In this document: piece by piece, positions 9,344 to 19,018 of the stretch
Position numbering within the stretch: position 1 is the first letter of the stretch
How the letters are laid out: each line of letters begins with the position of its first letter
Source of the DNA: Dolichospermum flos-aquae CCAP 1403/13F
GTDB lineage: Bacteria; Cyanobacteriota; Cyanobacteriia; Cyanobacteriales; Nostocaceae
Length of the DNA stretch: 64,000 nucleotides
Direction of reading: 5' to 3'
Assembly: GCF_012516395.1 (NCBI RefSeq)
Contig: NZ_CP051206.1
Location: forward strand, 3,392,501 to 3,456,500
Notes under the pieces: model-generated
Databases searched by the model: none
Seen by the model: the letters and a program-made list of their open reading frames with translations, nothing else
What the model was told of the DNA's origin: nothing
Made by a program: the position numbers and the translations under genes

Positions 9344-9545
9344 AATTAAAAAGTGCGTCTTTAAAGTTAATACTGTCTGATGAGTGTGAAGAAATATAAA
9401 GTTGGGAAACTATATTCTTCTATTATGTGTGTTTTAATTATGAAAATAGTCAGAAAAAATAAGTGAGATATATAAACCAAGTTCGCTGTCAACGCCTAAC
9501 CCCTGAAAGTGACAAAAAACTTAATGTTCCCTACTCCCTCAACAA

Positions 9546-10235
9546 ATGAGTAACGAAGTCCGCGCTATATTTAATCGTATTGCTCCTGTTTATGACCAAC
9601 TTAACGATCAATTAAGCTGGGGACAACACCGCCTTTGGAAAGAAATGACAGTCAAATGGAGCGCAGCTAAACCTGGTGATACTGGCTTAGATTTGTGCTG
9701 CGGTAGTGGTGATTTAAGTTTTCGGTTAGCACGTCATGTAGGGGTAACAGGCCAAGTTTACGGAGTTGATTTTTCTGCCAACTTACTGAATACTGCTCAA
9801 GAGCGCTGCAAAAATTACTATCCCCTACCTCCTATTAATTGGGTAGAAGCAGATGTATTAAATTTACCTTTTGATGATAATTATTTTGATGCAGCCACTA
9901 TGGGTTATGGATTAAGAAATGTTAAAGATATTCCTAGTAGTCTCCAAGAAATATACCGTGTTCTCAAACCAGGAGCTAAAGCCGCGATTTTAGACTTTCA
10001 TCGTCCCCACAATCAACAGTTCCGCGCAGTTCAACAATGGTATTTAGATAATCTTGTAGTTCCCATGGCCACTAATCTCGGCTTAAAAGACGAATATGCT
10101 TATATTAGCCCCAGTTTAGACCGCTTTCCTACTGGGAAAGAGCAAATAGAATTAGCGCATCAAGTTGGTTTTGTGGATGTCACACACTATCCCATTGCTA
10201 ACGGTATGATGGGAGTATTAGTAGTAATTAGATGA
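9546..10235 (+). CDS. menG: 2-phytyl-1,4-naphthoquinone methyltransferase (UbiE/MenG family)
   Basis: 229 residues, class I SAM-dependent methyltransferase. The SAM-binding motif I is LDLCCGSGDLSFRLA (about residues 48-62). It is followed by VYGVDFSANLL, WVEADVLNLPFDDNYFDAATMGYGLRNV, and RVLKPGAKAAILDF, all typical of the UbiE/MenG family. In cyanobacteria this enzyme adds the last methyl group in phylloquinone synthesis for photosystem I. The N-terminus (IFNRIAPVYDQLNDQLSWGQHRLWK) is the normal UbiE start. The gene runs directly into the DUF445 gene on the same strand, with about 55 bp between stop and the likely start there. Confidence 0.92.
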   Translation: MSNEVRAIFNRIAPVYDQLNDQLSWGQHRLWKEMTVKWSAAKPGDTGLDLCCGSGDLSFRLARHVGVTGQVYGVDFSANLLNTAQERCKNYYPLPPINWVEADVLNLPFDDNYFDAATMGYGLRNVKDIPSSLQEIYRVLKPGAKAAILDFHRPHNQQFRAVQQWYLDNLVVPMATNLGLKDEYAYISPSLDRFPTGKEQIELAHQVGFVDVTHYPIANGMMGVLVVIR

Positions 10236-10289
10236 TTGGTAATTACCCATTATCTATTACCCACTACCCATTACCTAATCCAAAAGCCT

Positions 10290-11528
10290 GTGGATTTGTC
10301 TCGAATTTTATTGTATATCTCACCCCCAATCCTGGGTGGATTAATTGGCTATTATACCAACGACATAGCCATAAAAATGTTATTCCGTCCCTATAAAGCA
10401 GTTTATGTTTTTGGGAAAAAAGTCCCGTTTACGCCAGGTTTAATTCCTAGTAATCAGGAACGGTTAGGACAAAATATTGCTAATGCGATTATGAAATCGC
10501 TACTGACTCCAGAGGAAATGCAAAATCTGGCGCGGAGACTCCTGCAACCTGAACGACTACAAGGCGGAATTTTCTGGTTATTACGTCTGGTAGTTGATCA
10601 AGTTAAAGGTGATAAAAACCCTCGTAGCACTAAGATTTTGGCGGGAGTTTTACGTGATTTATTGGGTGAATCTTTACCACGTCTTTTGAAGGTTTTAGCG
10701 CGACAAGAAACATTTTTAGAAACGCAAATTAACCAAATATTTGATAAGGTATTATTAGAGTTTCAACTTAGTGAAGAACAATCTGTCCGGTTAGCTGATT
10801 GGTTATTAGAGATAGTTTTACCTCCCGATAGATTACGACAAGTTATTATTGATTTTTTAACAGATCGGACAATTCAAACCATTGATGAGAGTTTTCGCGA
10901 GAAAACCAGTGGTACTTATTGGGTAGTGGCAAATCTGTTTGGGTTGAAGAATACTTTGACTCGGTTACGGACATTTTGTTTAGATGAAAAGGAAGCAACT
11001 AATAAAAGATTGCAAGAATTAATTAAAGATTTAAAAATGCGCGATCGCATTAAGGAATTATTACAAAATTTATCTTTGCAAAATCTTCCTGTTGGTACAG
11101 TCCGTCAACTGCGAAAAACGATTAGAGATAGTGTGCGTGAATATCTCCAAAATAGTGGTAGGGACTTGCTCAAAGAATTAACAGAATCGGCTGATTGGGA
11201 AAGAATTTCTATTGTGTTGTTAAATCGGTTAAGTAGTTCAGCCGTTGTTAACAATTCTTTAGAAGTTGTGGCACGGGATTTAGCATTAATTTTAGAAAAG
11301 TATCTAGAAAAAGATTTAGAAATTATTGTTGCTCAAGCAATTCCTATTTTATCTATAGATCAAGTAATTGTGGAACGAGTAAAAGCCACCTCACCTGCTG
11401 AACTGGAAGATGCTATTGAGGGAATTGTCAGAAATGAATTACAAGCAATTGTCACTTTAGGTGGTGTTTTAGGTTTTGTTGTCGGTTTGTTGCAAGTAGG
11501 ATTTTTATTTTTGAGTCAATCTATGTGA
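10290..11528 (+). CDS. DUF445 family membrane protein
   Basis: The frame is open back to a TTG right after the menG stop, but its first 18 codons are repeat-like text (TTACCCATT repeats). I chose the GTG at 10290, giving 412 residues, close to the family length. The N-terminal hydrophobic segment ([20 protein letters not shown]) with [13 protein letters not shown] is the DUF445 signature. A second hydrophobic segment sits at the extreme C-terminus ([20 protein letters not shown]). The long middle is helical and charged. DUF445 proteins (B. subtilis YheB relatives) have no established function. Likely co-transcribed with menG. Confidence 0.82.
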   Translation: MDLSRILLYISPPILGGLIGYYTNDIAIKMLFRPYKAVYVFGKKVPFTPGLIPSNQERLGQNIANAIMKSLLTPEEMQNLARRLLQPERLQGGIFWLLRLVVDQVKGDKNPRSTKILAGVLRDLLGESLPRLLKVLARQETFLETQINQIFDKVLLEFQLSEEQSVRLADWLLEIVLPPDRLRQVIIDFLTDRTIQTIDESFREKTSGTYWVVANLFGLKNTLTRLRTFCLDEKEATNKRLQELIKDLKMRDRIKELLQNLSLQNLPVGTVRQLRKTIRDSVREYLQNSGRDLLKELTESADWERISIVLLNRLSSSAVVNNSLEVVARDLALILEKYLEKDLEIIVAQAIPILSIDQVIVERVKATSPAELEDAIEGIVRNELQAIVTLGGVLGFVVGLLQVGFLFLSQSM

Positions 11529-11953
11529 TTGGTAATTGGTAATATAGGAATCCGGTTTGATTGTTGTTCATTATACTGAGACTCAATCGTTGATTCGATG
11601 GGGTTTACGGTTTACAGCTTGTTCAAAAATCAAATAGTAGCCCTATAGTTAAAAAATTTAACTTTTGTAAGAGTTAAAAAAATATCAGCAAATCCCGAAT
11701 TTCTTGCTGGTCAATACGTCAGGGGAAACGCATCTAATTTTTTTTAACAAAATGTAACTTATATGAATAGAGAATAGGGGTAGTATTACAAGGGCAATAT
11801 CAAGTTAATATGTGAATATAAAGAAAATTTCATGGTAAATTCGTTTCGATAAGAATCAATAAAATGGGTTGAAGTGGTATTCTCTCTTAAATGGCATACT
11901 GAATAAGGGAGAAATTAAAAAACCACTCTTGGGATGAAGGTAATAAAGCGAAA
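11529..11953. other. intergenic stretch without recognised gene
   Basis: 425 bases between two co-directional genes. AT-rich; I see no open frame with family features, no clear terminator after DUF445 and no long repeat. It presumably carries the promoter of the DUF3172 gene. Confidence 0.4.
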
Positions 11954-12496
11954 ATGAGACGTAAATCTGCTAATAATAGACCAACTAATCCGTCTAAACC
12001 CTCTATGTTCCAATCCCCGGTGTTTAACTTCGCCACCATTGCCCTTTTAGGAGGAGTGATGATTTTGGGAATTGGGATTGGGATTGCGTTTAGTTCGACA
12101 ACTACATTGAGTTCATCAAATGTGGCTTCCCGTGAGTTCATTGACACTAGAGCGCCAAATCCTGAGATTTGTGTGCAGTTTGGATCTAGCGCCATGGTGA
12201 TGGATGCTAGACTCTTTGTCACTCTTAATCCCTTTAATGTCTTTGTTGCCCAGCCAAATATCCGCCCTGGATGTGTAATTCGTCAAAATAACTGGGCAAT
12301 TTTGGAAAATAAAAAACTTGTAACATCAGATCAGGTACGAGAATGTAAAAATCGTCTTAATACCTTTGGCTTTACAGGGGACTTAAATAGTGAAAAGCCA
12401 GATATTAGATGTATTTATCAAAATGAATCGGCTCAAAATTTCTTTTTATCTCAACCGGGGGCTGTGGGAAGTCCTCAAGATACGGAAAGATTTTAA
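11954..12496 (+). CDS. DUF3172 family membrane-anchored protein
   Basis: 180 residues. A basic N-terminus (RRKSANNRPTNPSKPS) is followed by one membrane segment (FATIALLGGVMILGIGIGIAF, about 27-47). A conserved-looking soluble domain follows with FIDTRAPNPEICVQFGSSAMV, FVAQPNIRPGCVIRQNNW and paired cysteines (C in PEIC, GCVIR, ECKNRL, IRCIYQ). This fits DUF3172, a family of cyanobacteria and plastid-bearing eukaryotes. Function unknown; the topology suggests a thylakoid or plasma-membrane anchor with a soluble domain. No operon partner is visible. Confidence 0.78.
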   Translation: MRRKSANNRPTNPSKPSMFQSPVFNFATIALLGGVMILGIGIGIAFSSTTTLSSSNVASREFIDTRAPNPEICVQFGSSAMVMDARLFVTLNPFNVFVAQPNIRPGCVIRQNNWAILENKKLVTSDQVRECKNRLNTFGFTGDLNSEKPDIRCIYQNESAQNFFLSQPGAVGSPQDTERF

Positions 12497-12502
12497 ATAT
12501 AG

Positions 12503-12545
12503 GAGTCAGGAGTCACCGAGTCAGGAGTCAGAAGTCAGGAGAAAG
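12503..12545. repeat. tandem GAGTCAG-type heptamer repeats
   Basis: Imperfect copies of a GAGTCAG/GAAGTCA unit follow the DUF3172 stop, then an AAGAAGAAAG purine run. The same motif returns at 27234-27302 and, inverted, near 49807-49824. These are the short tandem repeats typical of filamentous cyanobacterial intergenic DNA. Confidence 0.6.
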
Positions 12546-12620
12546 AAGAAGAAAGTTAAAAATTTTTCTTTTCCTTTTCCCCTTTCCCGACAAAGTTGAG
12601 TTTTCTCTGCCTAAATATAC

Positions 12621-13349
12621 TTAATCACGACCATTGATAGCAATGAGCAAGCGTAAGATAAAAACGAATAAGTTAATGTAGGTGAGATACATTGACAAAG
12701 CTGCTGGTAAATATTCATCATTGCGGTAGGTACGAGGCAAGATGTAGAAATCAACTACTGATGCTCCTGCGAAGAGAAATACACCTATACCAGAGATACC
12801 AATTTCTAACCAACTGGGTGTATAAACGCCAAACAAGGCAAAGACAAATTGGAGCAGACAAACCACCAATAAGGCAACAATGCCTAAACTAATGGTTTTT
12901 GTCAAAGCCATACCGTCTGCTTCCGAAAGGTTAGAACCGATTTTTCGGGCAACAATGAAGGTAATGCCACAACTTAAAGCAGCAATAGCAATACCTTGAA
13001 TACCTACCCCTTGGGTTCTCAAAGCTACAAATACCAAGCCACTTAGGGTATATCCAGATAATAGACTGTAAATACCCAATAGGGGTAAGGCTAGGGCTTT
13101 GTTACCTTTTGATGCGACATTTTGGGCAACGAAGAACAAAATTAATTCGAGAATTACCGCCCCAATGAAGGTAGGAAAAAAGAGTCCGGGATTAGTGCGG
13201 ATAACACCTAAACCACCATAAGTTCCGAATGCTGTTAGCACCAATCCAGCACCGACATAGGGGAGGGCGTTAGCGATAACATTGGGACCAACGATTCCAT
13301 GAGTTTTAGCCTCACGGAAAGCTTCACGAAAGTTGCTGGAATTACTCAT
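12621..13349 (-). CDS. Bax inhibitor-1/YccA family membrane protein
   Basis: 242 residues with about seven hydrophobic segments spread from residue 20 to the end. It ends in a hydrophobic helix with polar tail (YLTYINLFVFILRLLIAINGRD), matching the BI-1/TMBIM end, where a conserved Asp precedes or lies in the last helices (GASVVDFYILPR). Members form calcium-leak-like membrane proteins; the bacterial function is not established. The N-terminal soluble stretch (SNSSNFREAFREAKTHGIVGPNVIANALPYVG) is the form seen in cyanobacteria. It is followed on the same strand by the AMIN gene's upstream neighbour order, but the 100-bp gap gives no sign of coupling. Confidence 0.85.
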   Translation of the reverse strand: MSNSSNFREAFREAKTHGIVGPNVIANALPYVGAGLVLTAFGTYGGLGVIRTNPGLFFPTFIGAVILELILFFVAQNVASKGNKALALPLLGIYSLLSGYTLSGLVFVALRTQGVGIQGIAIAALSCGITFIVARKIGSNLSEADGMALTKTISLGIVALLVVCLLQFVFALFGVYTPSWLEIGISGIGVFLFAGASVVDFYILPRTYRNDEYLPAALSMYLTYINLFVFILRLLIAINGRD

Positions 13350-13451
13350 ATCTAAAAACTGCCAAAAAAGATGGAAACTGAAGAAAATAACTTGCTAATT
13401 TCTATTGTTACAAATTTTTGGGTGGAGAAACCAGTCGGTAAATCTGTTAAC

Positions 13452-14126
13452 CTAAAATTTTTGGCTGGGTAAAGGTTGACCAAATTCGATAATGGGAATT
13501 TCTTTAGGGTGATTGGGGGAACTGTTTTTGTTTTCTTCAGGTGTGGGAAACATGGCAGCAGGTAGGGGTGAATTGTTGATTGGTGACGGGTTTTGAGAAT
13601 TTAGGGGTGGGACGGTGATTAAGGGTTGTTGGGAGTTGCTTGTGAGGTTTGTGGATGGTGGTAGGGTGGTAGTGGGTTTTGTTAACAGACTGTTAGCGGG
13701 AGAAAAGGTAAGATGAGGATTGAATACCCAGCGCGTGGGTTTTTGTCGAGAAAGAGGTTGAAGTTGTACTTGGTTGGGTTGGAATTTGATTCCTGGTGCT
13801 AGATCAAGAACTATGCGGGTAATATTGGCGTTAAGTTGAGAAATACGAATTTTCTGAATTGCCCCGGCATATTCTTTTTGGGTGAGGACTTTACCCAATT
13901 TGGTATTAGGTAAATCGAGAACCAGACGTGGTGGTTCGGCTAGGTAGAAATATTGGGGTGTTGCAGTTGCGGAGATATTAATTTCTAACTGCTGGGATTT
14001 GGGGTTAAATTCCCAATTATTAAGTTGTGCGATTGGTTGGGCAATACTGATATTGGGGGTAAGGGTGATTAAACCACATAAACTTACCCCGATAGATGGA
14101 AGAATTTTATTAGTTATTGTTTTCAT
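13452..14126 (-). CDS. secreted AMIN-domain protein
   Basis: The ATG at 14126 gives 224 residues; a TTG six codons upstream is less likely. A signal peptide (MKTITNKILPSIGVSLCGLI...SIAQP) is followed by one AMIN domain (LNNWEFNPKSQQLEINISA to RIVLDLAPG, about residues 30-110). AMIN domains bind peptidoglycan and localise periplasmic enzymes such as AmiC in cyanobacteria. The rest is Pro/Ser/Asn/Thr-rich and probably disordered, with no catalytic domain, so this is an AMIN-only protein. It lies 40 bp downstream of the antiporter gene on the same strand and may share its transcript. Confidence 0.82.
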   Translation of the reverse strand: MKTITNKILPSIGVSLCGLITLTPNISIAQPIAQLNNWEFNPKSQQLEINISATATPQYFYLAEPPRLVLDLPNTKLGKVLTQKEYAGAIQKIRISQLNANITRIVLDLAPGIKFQPNQVQLQPLSRQKPTRWVFNPHLTFSPANSLLTKPTTTLPPSTNLTSNSQQPLITVPPLNSQNPSPINNSPLPAAMFPTPEENKNSSPNHPKEIPIIEFGQPLPSQKF

Positions 14127-14166
14127 AATTTGGTGGTGCTTCAATATAGTACCTGGTTGGCAAAAA

Positions 14167-16359
14167 TTAAGAATTACGAATTATTTCTTGGGTATTAACT
14201 GCTGGTAAAAGGGCGGTAAGGTGTGAGGTAACTTGACTGTAACGACGGGTAATGAGTAATGAAGAACGACATTGGATGGCGAGTTGATCTGTGTATCTTC
14301 CCAGAGTTTGACGTTCTATTCCCCACAGACGGCTAGTACCAGCAATAGTCAGATCAACATTTTCTGAGGCAGTAATTACCGCTTGGATTGGTTCTGGGGA
14401 TGTAACAGTTTTAATTTCAATGCGATCGCGGACACTTTTGGGTAACTGCTCAATCATGGTGTTGAGTTCATAACTTAATTCGTCTTGGACATGATTGCCT
14501 TTAAAGACTTGTAAAACTTGTAACATACAAGTATCACGATTAATCAGCATTCTGAGGGCGATAATTAATGCTAAATCGTCATGAATGTTGGCAGAGTAGG
14601 GAACTAATAAACTTTCTAACCGTTCGCCACCTTTATCTACAAATACGGCGACATCTACTGGTGTAGTCCCCAGGATTTGTCCGACTCTTCCTCCTAACCG
14701 ATTGTTACTAAAAGCTGGACGATGCCAACCGACGAGAACTAAATCGGGTTGTTCAATTTTGGCTATTTGTGCTGTTTCTCTAGCAACATTGCTAGATATG
14801 CGAACTATGGGATGGATACAGGAACGTGTTAGTGGTGGTTCTAGGGTATTGATTAATTCTTCTAATTTTTGGCGACGCTCGGCAATCAGTCTGTCGGCTT
14901 CGGTGGGGGTACTTTCAAAGCCATAGTCTTCTTCGAGTTCAATAAAACTGAGGGGATAAACAATAGCAGGTTGTCGGTTGTTGACTGCGATCGCTGTTGC
15001 TAACTGTAACAAACCTTTTTGGGCATTGGGATTGGCAACTGGGACTAAAATCCGATATGGGATGAGGTAAGGTTCGCTGGGGGCTGGTACAGCTTCTGAG
15101 GGAATTTCTGCTTCTGGTTCAACTATATCTAATCTGATTAGGCGCTTAGGATAAGTCCATTCCAGTAATGGTGAAGTCATGAATGTTGTCACCAAAGCCA
15201 TAATTACTAACATGGTGAAAAGTAAGGGGGTAATTACGCCTAACTCTAAACCAATGTTCAAGACAATTAACTCGGTTAAACCGCGAGTATTCATTAACCA
15301 ACCCAGGGCTGATGCTTCGCGTTTGTCAATGCCACTAATTCGAGCAGCTATATAAGCACCAGTAAATTTACCACCGATTGCTACTAATAAAATCAAAGCA
15401 GACAATAGCCATAAATGAGGACTGTTAAGTAAACCAATTTGTGTTTTTAAACCACTGTAGGCAAAGAAGATTGGTAACAGAAAGATGAGAACAAAATCTT
15501 CAGTTTTGATGGCTAATTCTCTGACTAATCCCTCATCTTTGGGCATGACTGCGCCTAATAAGAATGCCCCAAAAATTAGGTGAATGCCGATAAATTCAGT
15601 AATTAAAGCAGAGGACACAACTCCCATATAAATTACAGCGAGAACCAATTGACTCAAACGTCCAGCCCGACGATGATGTTTGCTTAACCGTTTGAGAAAC
15701 CACCGTCCAACTGTGAACATGAAGCCAATATAAACAATGCTTTCAACAATGGTGAAAATAGCTTGTTGATCAATACTACCGTGACGAGCGACAGCGATCG
15801 CTACTGCTAAAATACACCAAGCTGTCACATCATCCACTGCTGCACAAGTTAAGGCTAATGTCCCTAACCGAGTTCCCTGTAAGTTATTTTCGGTAATAAT
15901 TCTCGCCAATACAGGAAAGGCGGTAATTGACATGGCTGCCCCTAAAAACAAGGCAAAAGGGGCAAAATTTACATTGTTGCCAGAAACTAAAGGATAAAGG
16001 AGGAAAGATAATCCAAAAGCCGAAGCAAAGGGAACAATAATGCTGAGATTAGAAATGAGAATGGCAGTTTTTAAGTTACCACTCAGATATTTAGGATTTA
16101 ATTCCAACCCAATCAGAAACATAAAAAATATTAGCCCTATTTGCGATAAAACATTCAAATAAGGCATTGTTTCTGGGGGAAATAGGCTATGTGCTAAACC
16201 GGGAGCAATTAAACCAAATAATGATGGACCAAGCATGATACCAGCGAAGATCTCACCAATTACCAATGGTTGTTTAATTGCTTTGAATCCCAGTCCCACA
16301 AGTCGGGAGAGTCCAATTACAATTAACACCTGAACTAGAACGAGAACAACTGTGTGCAT
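14167..16359 (-). CDS. CPA2-type cation:proton antiporter with universal-stress-like tail
   Basis: 730 residues. The first 410 or so hold about 12-13 membrane helices of the CPA2/Kef type (VIGEIFAGIMLGPSLFG, ALTCAAVDDVTAWCILA with the paired Asp of the ion site, and GWLMNTRGLTELIVLNIGLELGVI). Residues about 430-715 are soluble and resemble tandem universal stress protein domains (RILVPVANPNAQKGLLQLATAIA, LVLVGWHRP, LTIAGTSRLWGIERQTLGRYTDQLA). Such cyanobacterial antiporters exchange Na+ or K+ for H+ across the plasma or thylakoid membrane; the ion cannot be told from sequence. The AMIN gene follows closely. Confidence 0.88.
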   Translation of the reverse strand: MHTVVLVLVQVLIVIGLSRLVGLGFKAIKQPLVIGEIFAGIMLGPSLFGLIAPGLAHSLFPPETMPYLNVLSQIGLIFFMFLIGLELNPKYLSGNLKTAILISNLSIIVPFASAFGLSFLLYPLVSGNNVNFAPFALFLGAAMSITAFPVLARIITENNLQGTRLGTLALTCAAVDDVTAWCILAVAIAVARHGSIDQQAIFTIVESIVYIGFMFTVGRWFLKRLSKHHRRAGRLSQLVLAVIYMGVVSSALITEFIGIHLIFGAFLLGAVMPKDEGLVRELAIKTEDFVLIFLLPIFFAYSGLKTQIGLLNSPHLWLLSALILLVAIGGKFTGAYIAARISGIDKREASALGWLMNTRGLTELIVLNIGLELGVITPLLFTMLVIMALVTTFMTSPLLEWTYPKRLIRLDIVEPEAEIPSEAVPAPSEPYLIPYRILVPVANPNAQKGLLQLATAIAVNNRQPAIVYPLSFIELEEDYGFESTPTEADRLIAERRQKLEELINTLEPPLTRSCIHPIVRISSNVARETAQIAKIEQPDLVLVGWHRPAFSNNRLGGRVGQILGTTPVDVAVFVDKGGERLESLLVPYSANIHDDLALIIALRMLINRDTCMLQVLQVFKGNHVQDELSYELNTMIEQLPKSVRDRIEIKTVTSPEPIQAVITASENVDLTIAGTSRLWGIERQTLGRYTDQLAIQCRSSLLITRRYSQVTSHLTALLPAVNTQEIIRNS

Positions 16360-16885
16360 ATTTTCCTCATTAACGATTATCTGGGTTCACTATGATAATT
16401 ATTTACAAGAGTGTAAATTGTCAACCTAATTAGATATATTTTCGGCTATTTTTATTAATTTAAGATGTTAATTATTGTTACTTTACTATCTTGATTTTCT
16501 CAAAAAATCAGTATTAATTTATTGTTAAACCGCGAATAAAATTGAGAATTAGCAAGCATAAAACATAGAACAAGAGAATCAAGTGATCAGAACCTTTAAT
16601 CAATAAATTATTTCCTCAAAAAAGGCAATAATAACCCAGAAATTGTCAAACAATACTATAACTAAAAGTTGGAAAAAGGTCTCAGTTGTCATGTACAACA
16701 CTTGCTGGTAAACCCCGTTTTTCTTCTTCTCTCTTCTTTCTGCTGACAAAGGGCGCAAAGCCTGCGCCCCTACCTCCTGACTCTAGGAAAGAATTAGCCA
16801 AAAAATTGTACATAAGGCGTTAAATTTTGTTAAGATTATATACGGCGTTAGCTTTGCCCCCTGTCCCCTACCTACGAGACGCTTC
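16360..16885. other. intergenic stretch between divergent antiporter and ABC-F genes
   Basis: 526 AT-rich bases holding both promoters. The only structure I see is an inverted repeat GGGCGCA-AAGCC-TGCGCCC near 16750-16768, a common small cyanobacterial repeat, beside CTCCTGACTC repeat debris. No gene is recognised. Confidence 0.45.
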
Positions 16886-18580
16886 ATGCTGCGATTAGAA
16901 CATATCAGTAAAATTTATCCTACAGGCGAAGTTCTTAAAGATATCAACTGGGAAGTCAAACCAGGAGATCGGATTGGTTTAGTTGGTGTTAACGGTGCGG
17001 GAAAATCCACCCAATTGAAAATCATCTCTGGGGAGATTGAACCCACCGCTGGGGAAATTATTCGCCCTTCCAGCCTACATATAGCTTATCTTAACCAAGA
17101 ATTTGAGGTTGACCCCACTCGTACAGTCAGAGAAGAATTTTGGACTGTATTTAAAGAAGCTAATGAAGTGCAGAAGGCTTTAGCTCATATTCCCCATGAG
17201 ATGGAAACTGCTAATCCAGAAGAGTTAGATGAACTAATTCATCAGTTAGATAGGTTACAGCGTCAATTTGAGGCTTTAGACGGATATAACTTAGACTCGC
17301 GGATTGGTAAGATTTTACCAGAGATGGGATTTCAACTAGAAGATGGCGATCGCCTAGTTAGTGCCTTCTCCGGTGGTTGGCAAATGCGGATGAGTTTAGG
17401 GAAAATTCTCCTGCAAAAACCCGACTTGTTACTACTGGACGAACCGACAAACCACTTAGATTTAGAAACCATTGAGTGGTTAGAAAATTACCTGCGCGGT
17501 TTAATTACCCCCATGGTGATAGTTTCCCATGACCGGGAATTTTTAGATCGTCTGTGTAACCAAATCGTGGAAACTGAACGGGGTGTTTCCAGTTCTTACC
17601 TGGGTAATTACTCATCCTACCTACAACAAAAAGCGGAAAATCAATACGCACAACTTAACGCTTACGAACGTCAGCAAAAAGAATTAGAAAAACAACAAGC
17701 ATTTGTAGATAAATTCCGCGCCAGTGCTACCCGCAGTACCCAAGCGAAAAGTAGAGAAAAGCAACTAGATAAAATTGAACGCATCGAAGCTCCCACAGGC
17801 GGAGTAAGAACTCTGCATTTCCGTTTTCCTGATGCTAGTCGTAGCGGTAGAGAAGTGGTAGAAATTAAGGATTTAACTCATGTTTATGGGGATAAAATTC
17901 TGTTTTTGTCGGCAAATCTGCTAGTGGAAAGAGGAGACAGAATTGCGTTTCTCGGTCCCAATGGTGCGGGTAAATCCACACTATTAAAAATTATGATGGG
18001 TGTTGAACCTCCCACAGAAGGGATTGTGAAATTAGGTGATCACAACGTTATTCCGGGTTACTTTGAGCAAAACCAAGCGGAAGCGTTGGATTTAAATAAA
18101 ACCGTCATGGAAACAATTCATGATGAAGTTCCCAACTGGACAAACGAAGAAGTTCGTACACTGTTAGGAAGATTCTTATTTACTGGTGATACCGTATTTA
18201 AGAAAGTTGGGGCATTGAGTGGAGGTGAAAAAGCTCGGTTAGCATTGGCAAAAATGCTTTTACGTCCAGCGAATTTAATCATTTTGGATGAGCCTACCAA
18301 CCACTTAGATATTCCTGCGAAAGAAATGATGGAAGAGGCTTTGCAAAACTATGATGGTACAGCCCTGGTAGTTTCCCACGACCGTTATTTTATCTCCCAA
18401 GTAGCTAACAAAATCGTCGAAATTCGTGATGGTGAATTTCGCGTTTATTTAGGAGATTATCACTACTATCTCGATAAGAAAGCCGAAGAGAAAGAACAAG
18501 CAGAATTAGCAGCAGCAGAAGCTGAAAAAGCTGCTAAAAAAGCCGCTAAAGCTGCTAAAGCTGGAGCAAAGCAGAAGTAG
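16886..18580 (+). CDS. ABC-F family ATPase (ribosome-associated type)
   Basis: 564 residues with two ABC ATPase domains and no membrane segments. First Walker A GVNGAGKST (about 35-43), signature FSGGWQMRM, Walker B LLLLDEPTNHLD. Second Walker A GPNGAGKST (about 352-360), signature LSGGEKARL, Walker B LIILDEPTNHLD. A charged linker (YERQQKELEKQQAFVDKFRAS...) of the ABC-F interdomain type separates them. The C-terminus is a Lys/Ala/Glu helix. ABC-F proteins act on the ribosome in translation rather than transport. The subfamily (Uup-like, EttA-like or other) cannot be fixed here. Confidence 0.9.
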   Translation: MLRLEHISKIYPTGEVLKDINWEVKPGDRIGLVGVNGAGKSTQLKIISGEIEPTAGEIIRPSSLHIAYLNQEFEVDPTRTVREEFWTVFKEANEVQKALAHIPHEMETANPEELDELIHQLDRLQRQFEALDGYNLDSRIGKILPEMGFQLEDGDRLVSAFSGGWQMRMSLGKILLQKPDLLLLDEPTNHLDLETIEWLENYLRGLITPMVIVSHDREFLDRLCNQIVETERGVSSSYLGNYSSYLQQKAENQYAQLNAYERQQKELEKQQAFVDKFRASATRSTQAKSREKQLDKIERIEAPTGGVRTLHFRFPDASRSGREVVEIKDLTHVYGDKILFLSANLLVERGDRIAFLGPNGAGKSTLLKIMMGVEPPTEGIVKLGDHNVIPGYFEQNQAEALDLNKTVMETIHDEVPNWTNEEVRTLLGRFLFTGDTVFKKVGALSGGEKARLALAKMLLRPANLIILDEPTNHLDIPAKEMMEEALQNYDGTALVVSHDRYFISQVANKIVEIRDGEFRVYLGDYHYYLDKKAEEKEQAELAAAEAEKAAKKAAKAAKAGAKQK

Positions 18581-18834
18581 AATAATTGGGTATTGGGTAT
18601 AAGCAATTATCTCCAAAACCCTAAGTCCTTGTATCCCTCTTTTCTGATCATCTATAAAATATAGAAAGGGGGATTTCCTGGGTTAACTAGAGAAATGCTG
18701 CTAAAAATCAGAAAAATATCCTGTATTATTCAGTTGCTCCTCTGATGTCCATATTCTTCAGTTTTTTCTGACTGGGTATCAGCTTGTTTTTGTTGATCAA
18801 AAGTAAAAATAGTGATTACAGTGATGGATATCAC

Positions 18835-18968
18835 ACTAAGTAGGTTGGCGTTAAAAATTGTCGTTGGGGCAAGGGAACAGGGAACAGGGAACAGGGAACA
18901 GGAAGAGAGTTTTGGGCGATTTTACTTTTCTTCACATACCTTTAAATTTTTCAGTTCACCTACTTAGT
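18835..18968. mobile_element. MITE-like TIR element, copy 1 (upstream of kinase)
   Basis: Perfect 11-bp terminal inverted repeats ACTAAGTAGGT (18835-18845) and ACCTACTTAGT (18958-18968). Between them are conserved stretches also present in copy 2 at 21284-21511: TTGTCGTT near the left and GGGCGATTTTACTTTTC near the right. The middle is a tandem GGGAACA heptamer array (18873-18902). It encodes nothing. It ends 50 bp before the kinase start. Confidence 0.65.
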
Positions 18969-19018
18969 AAAGAGTTGAATAATTGTATTATATTACTGTC
19001 AAATACAATTATGAATTA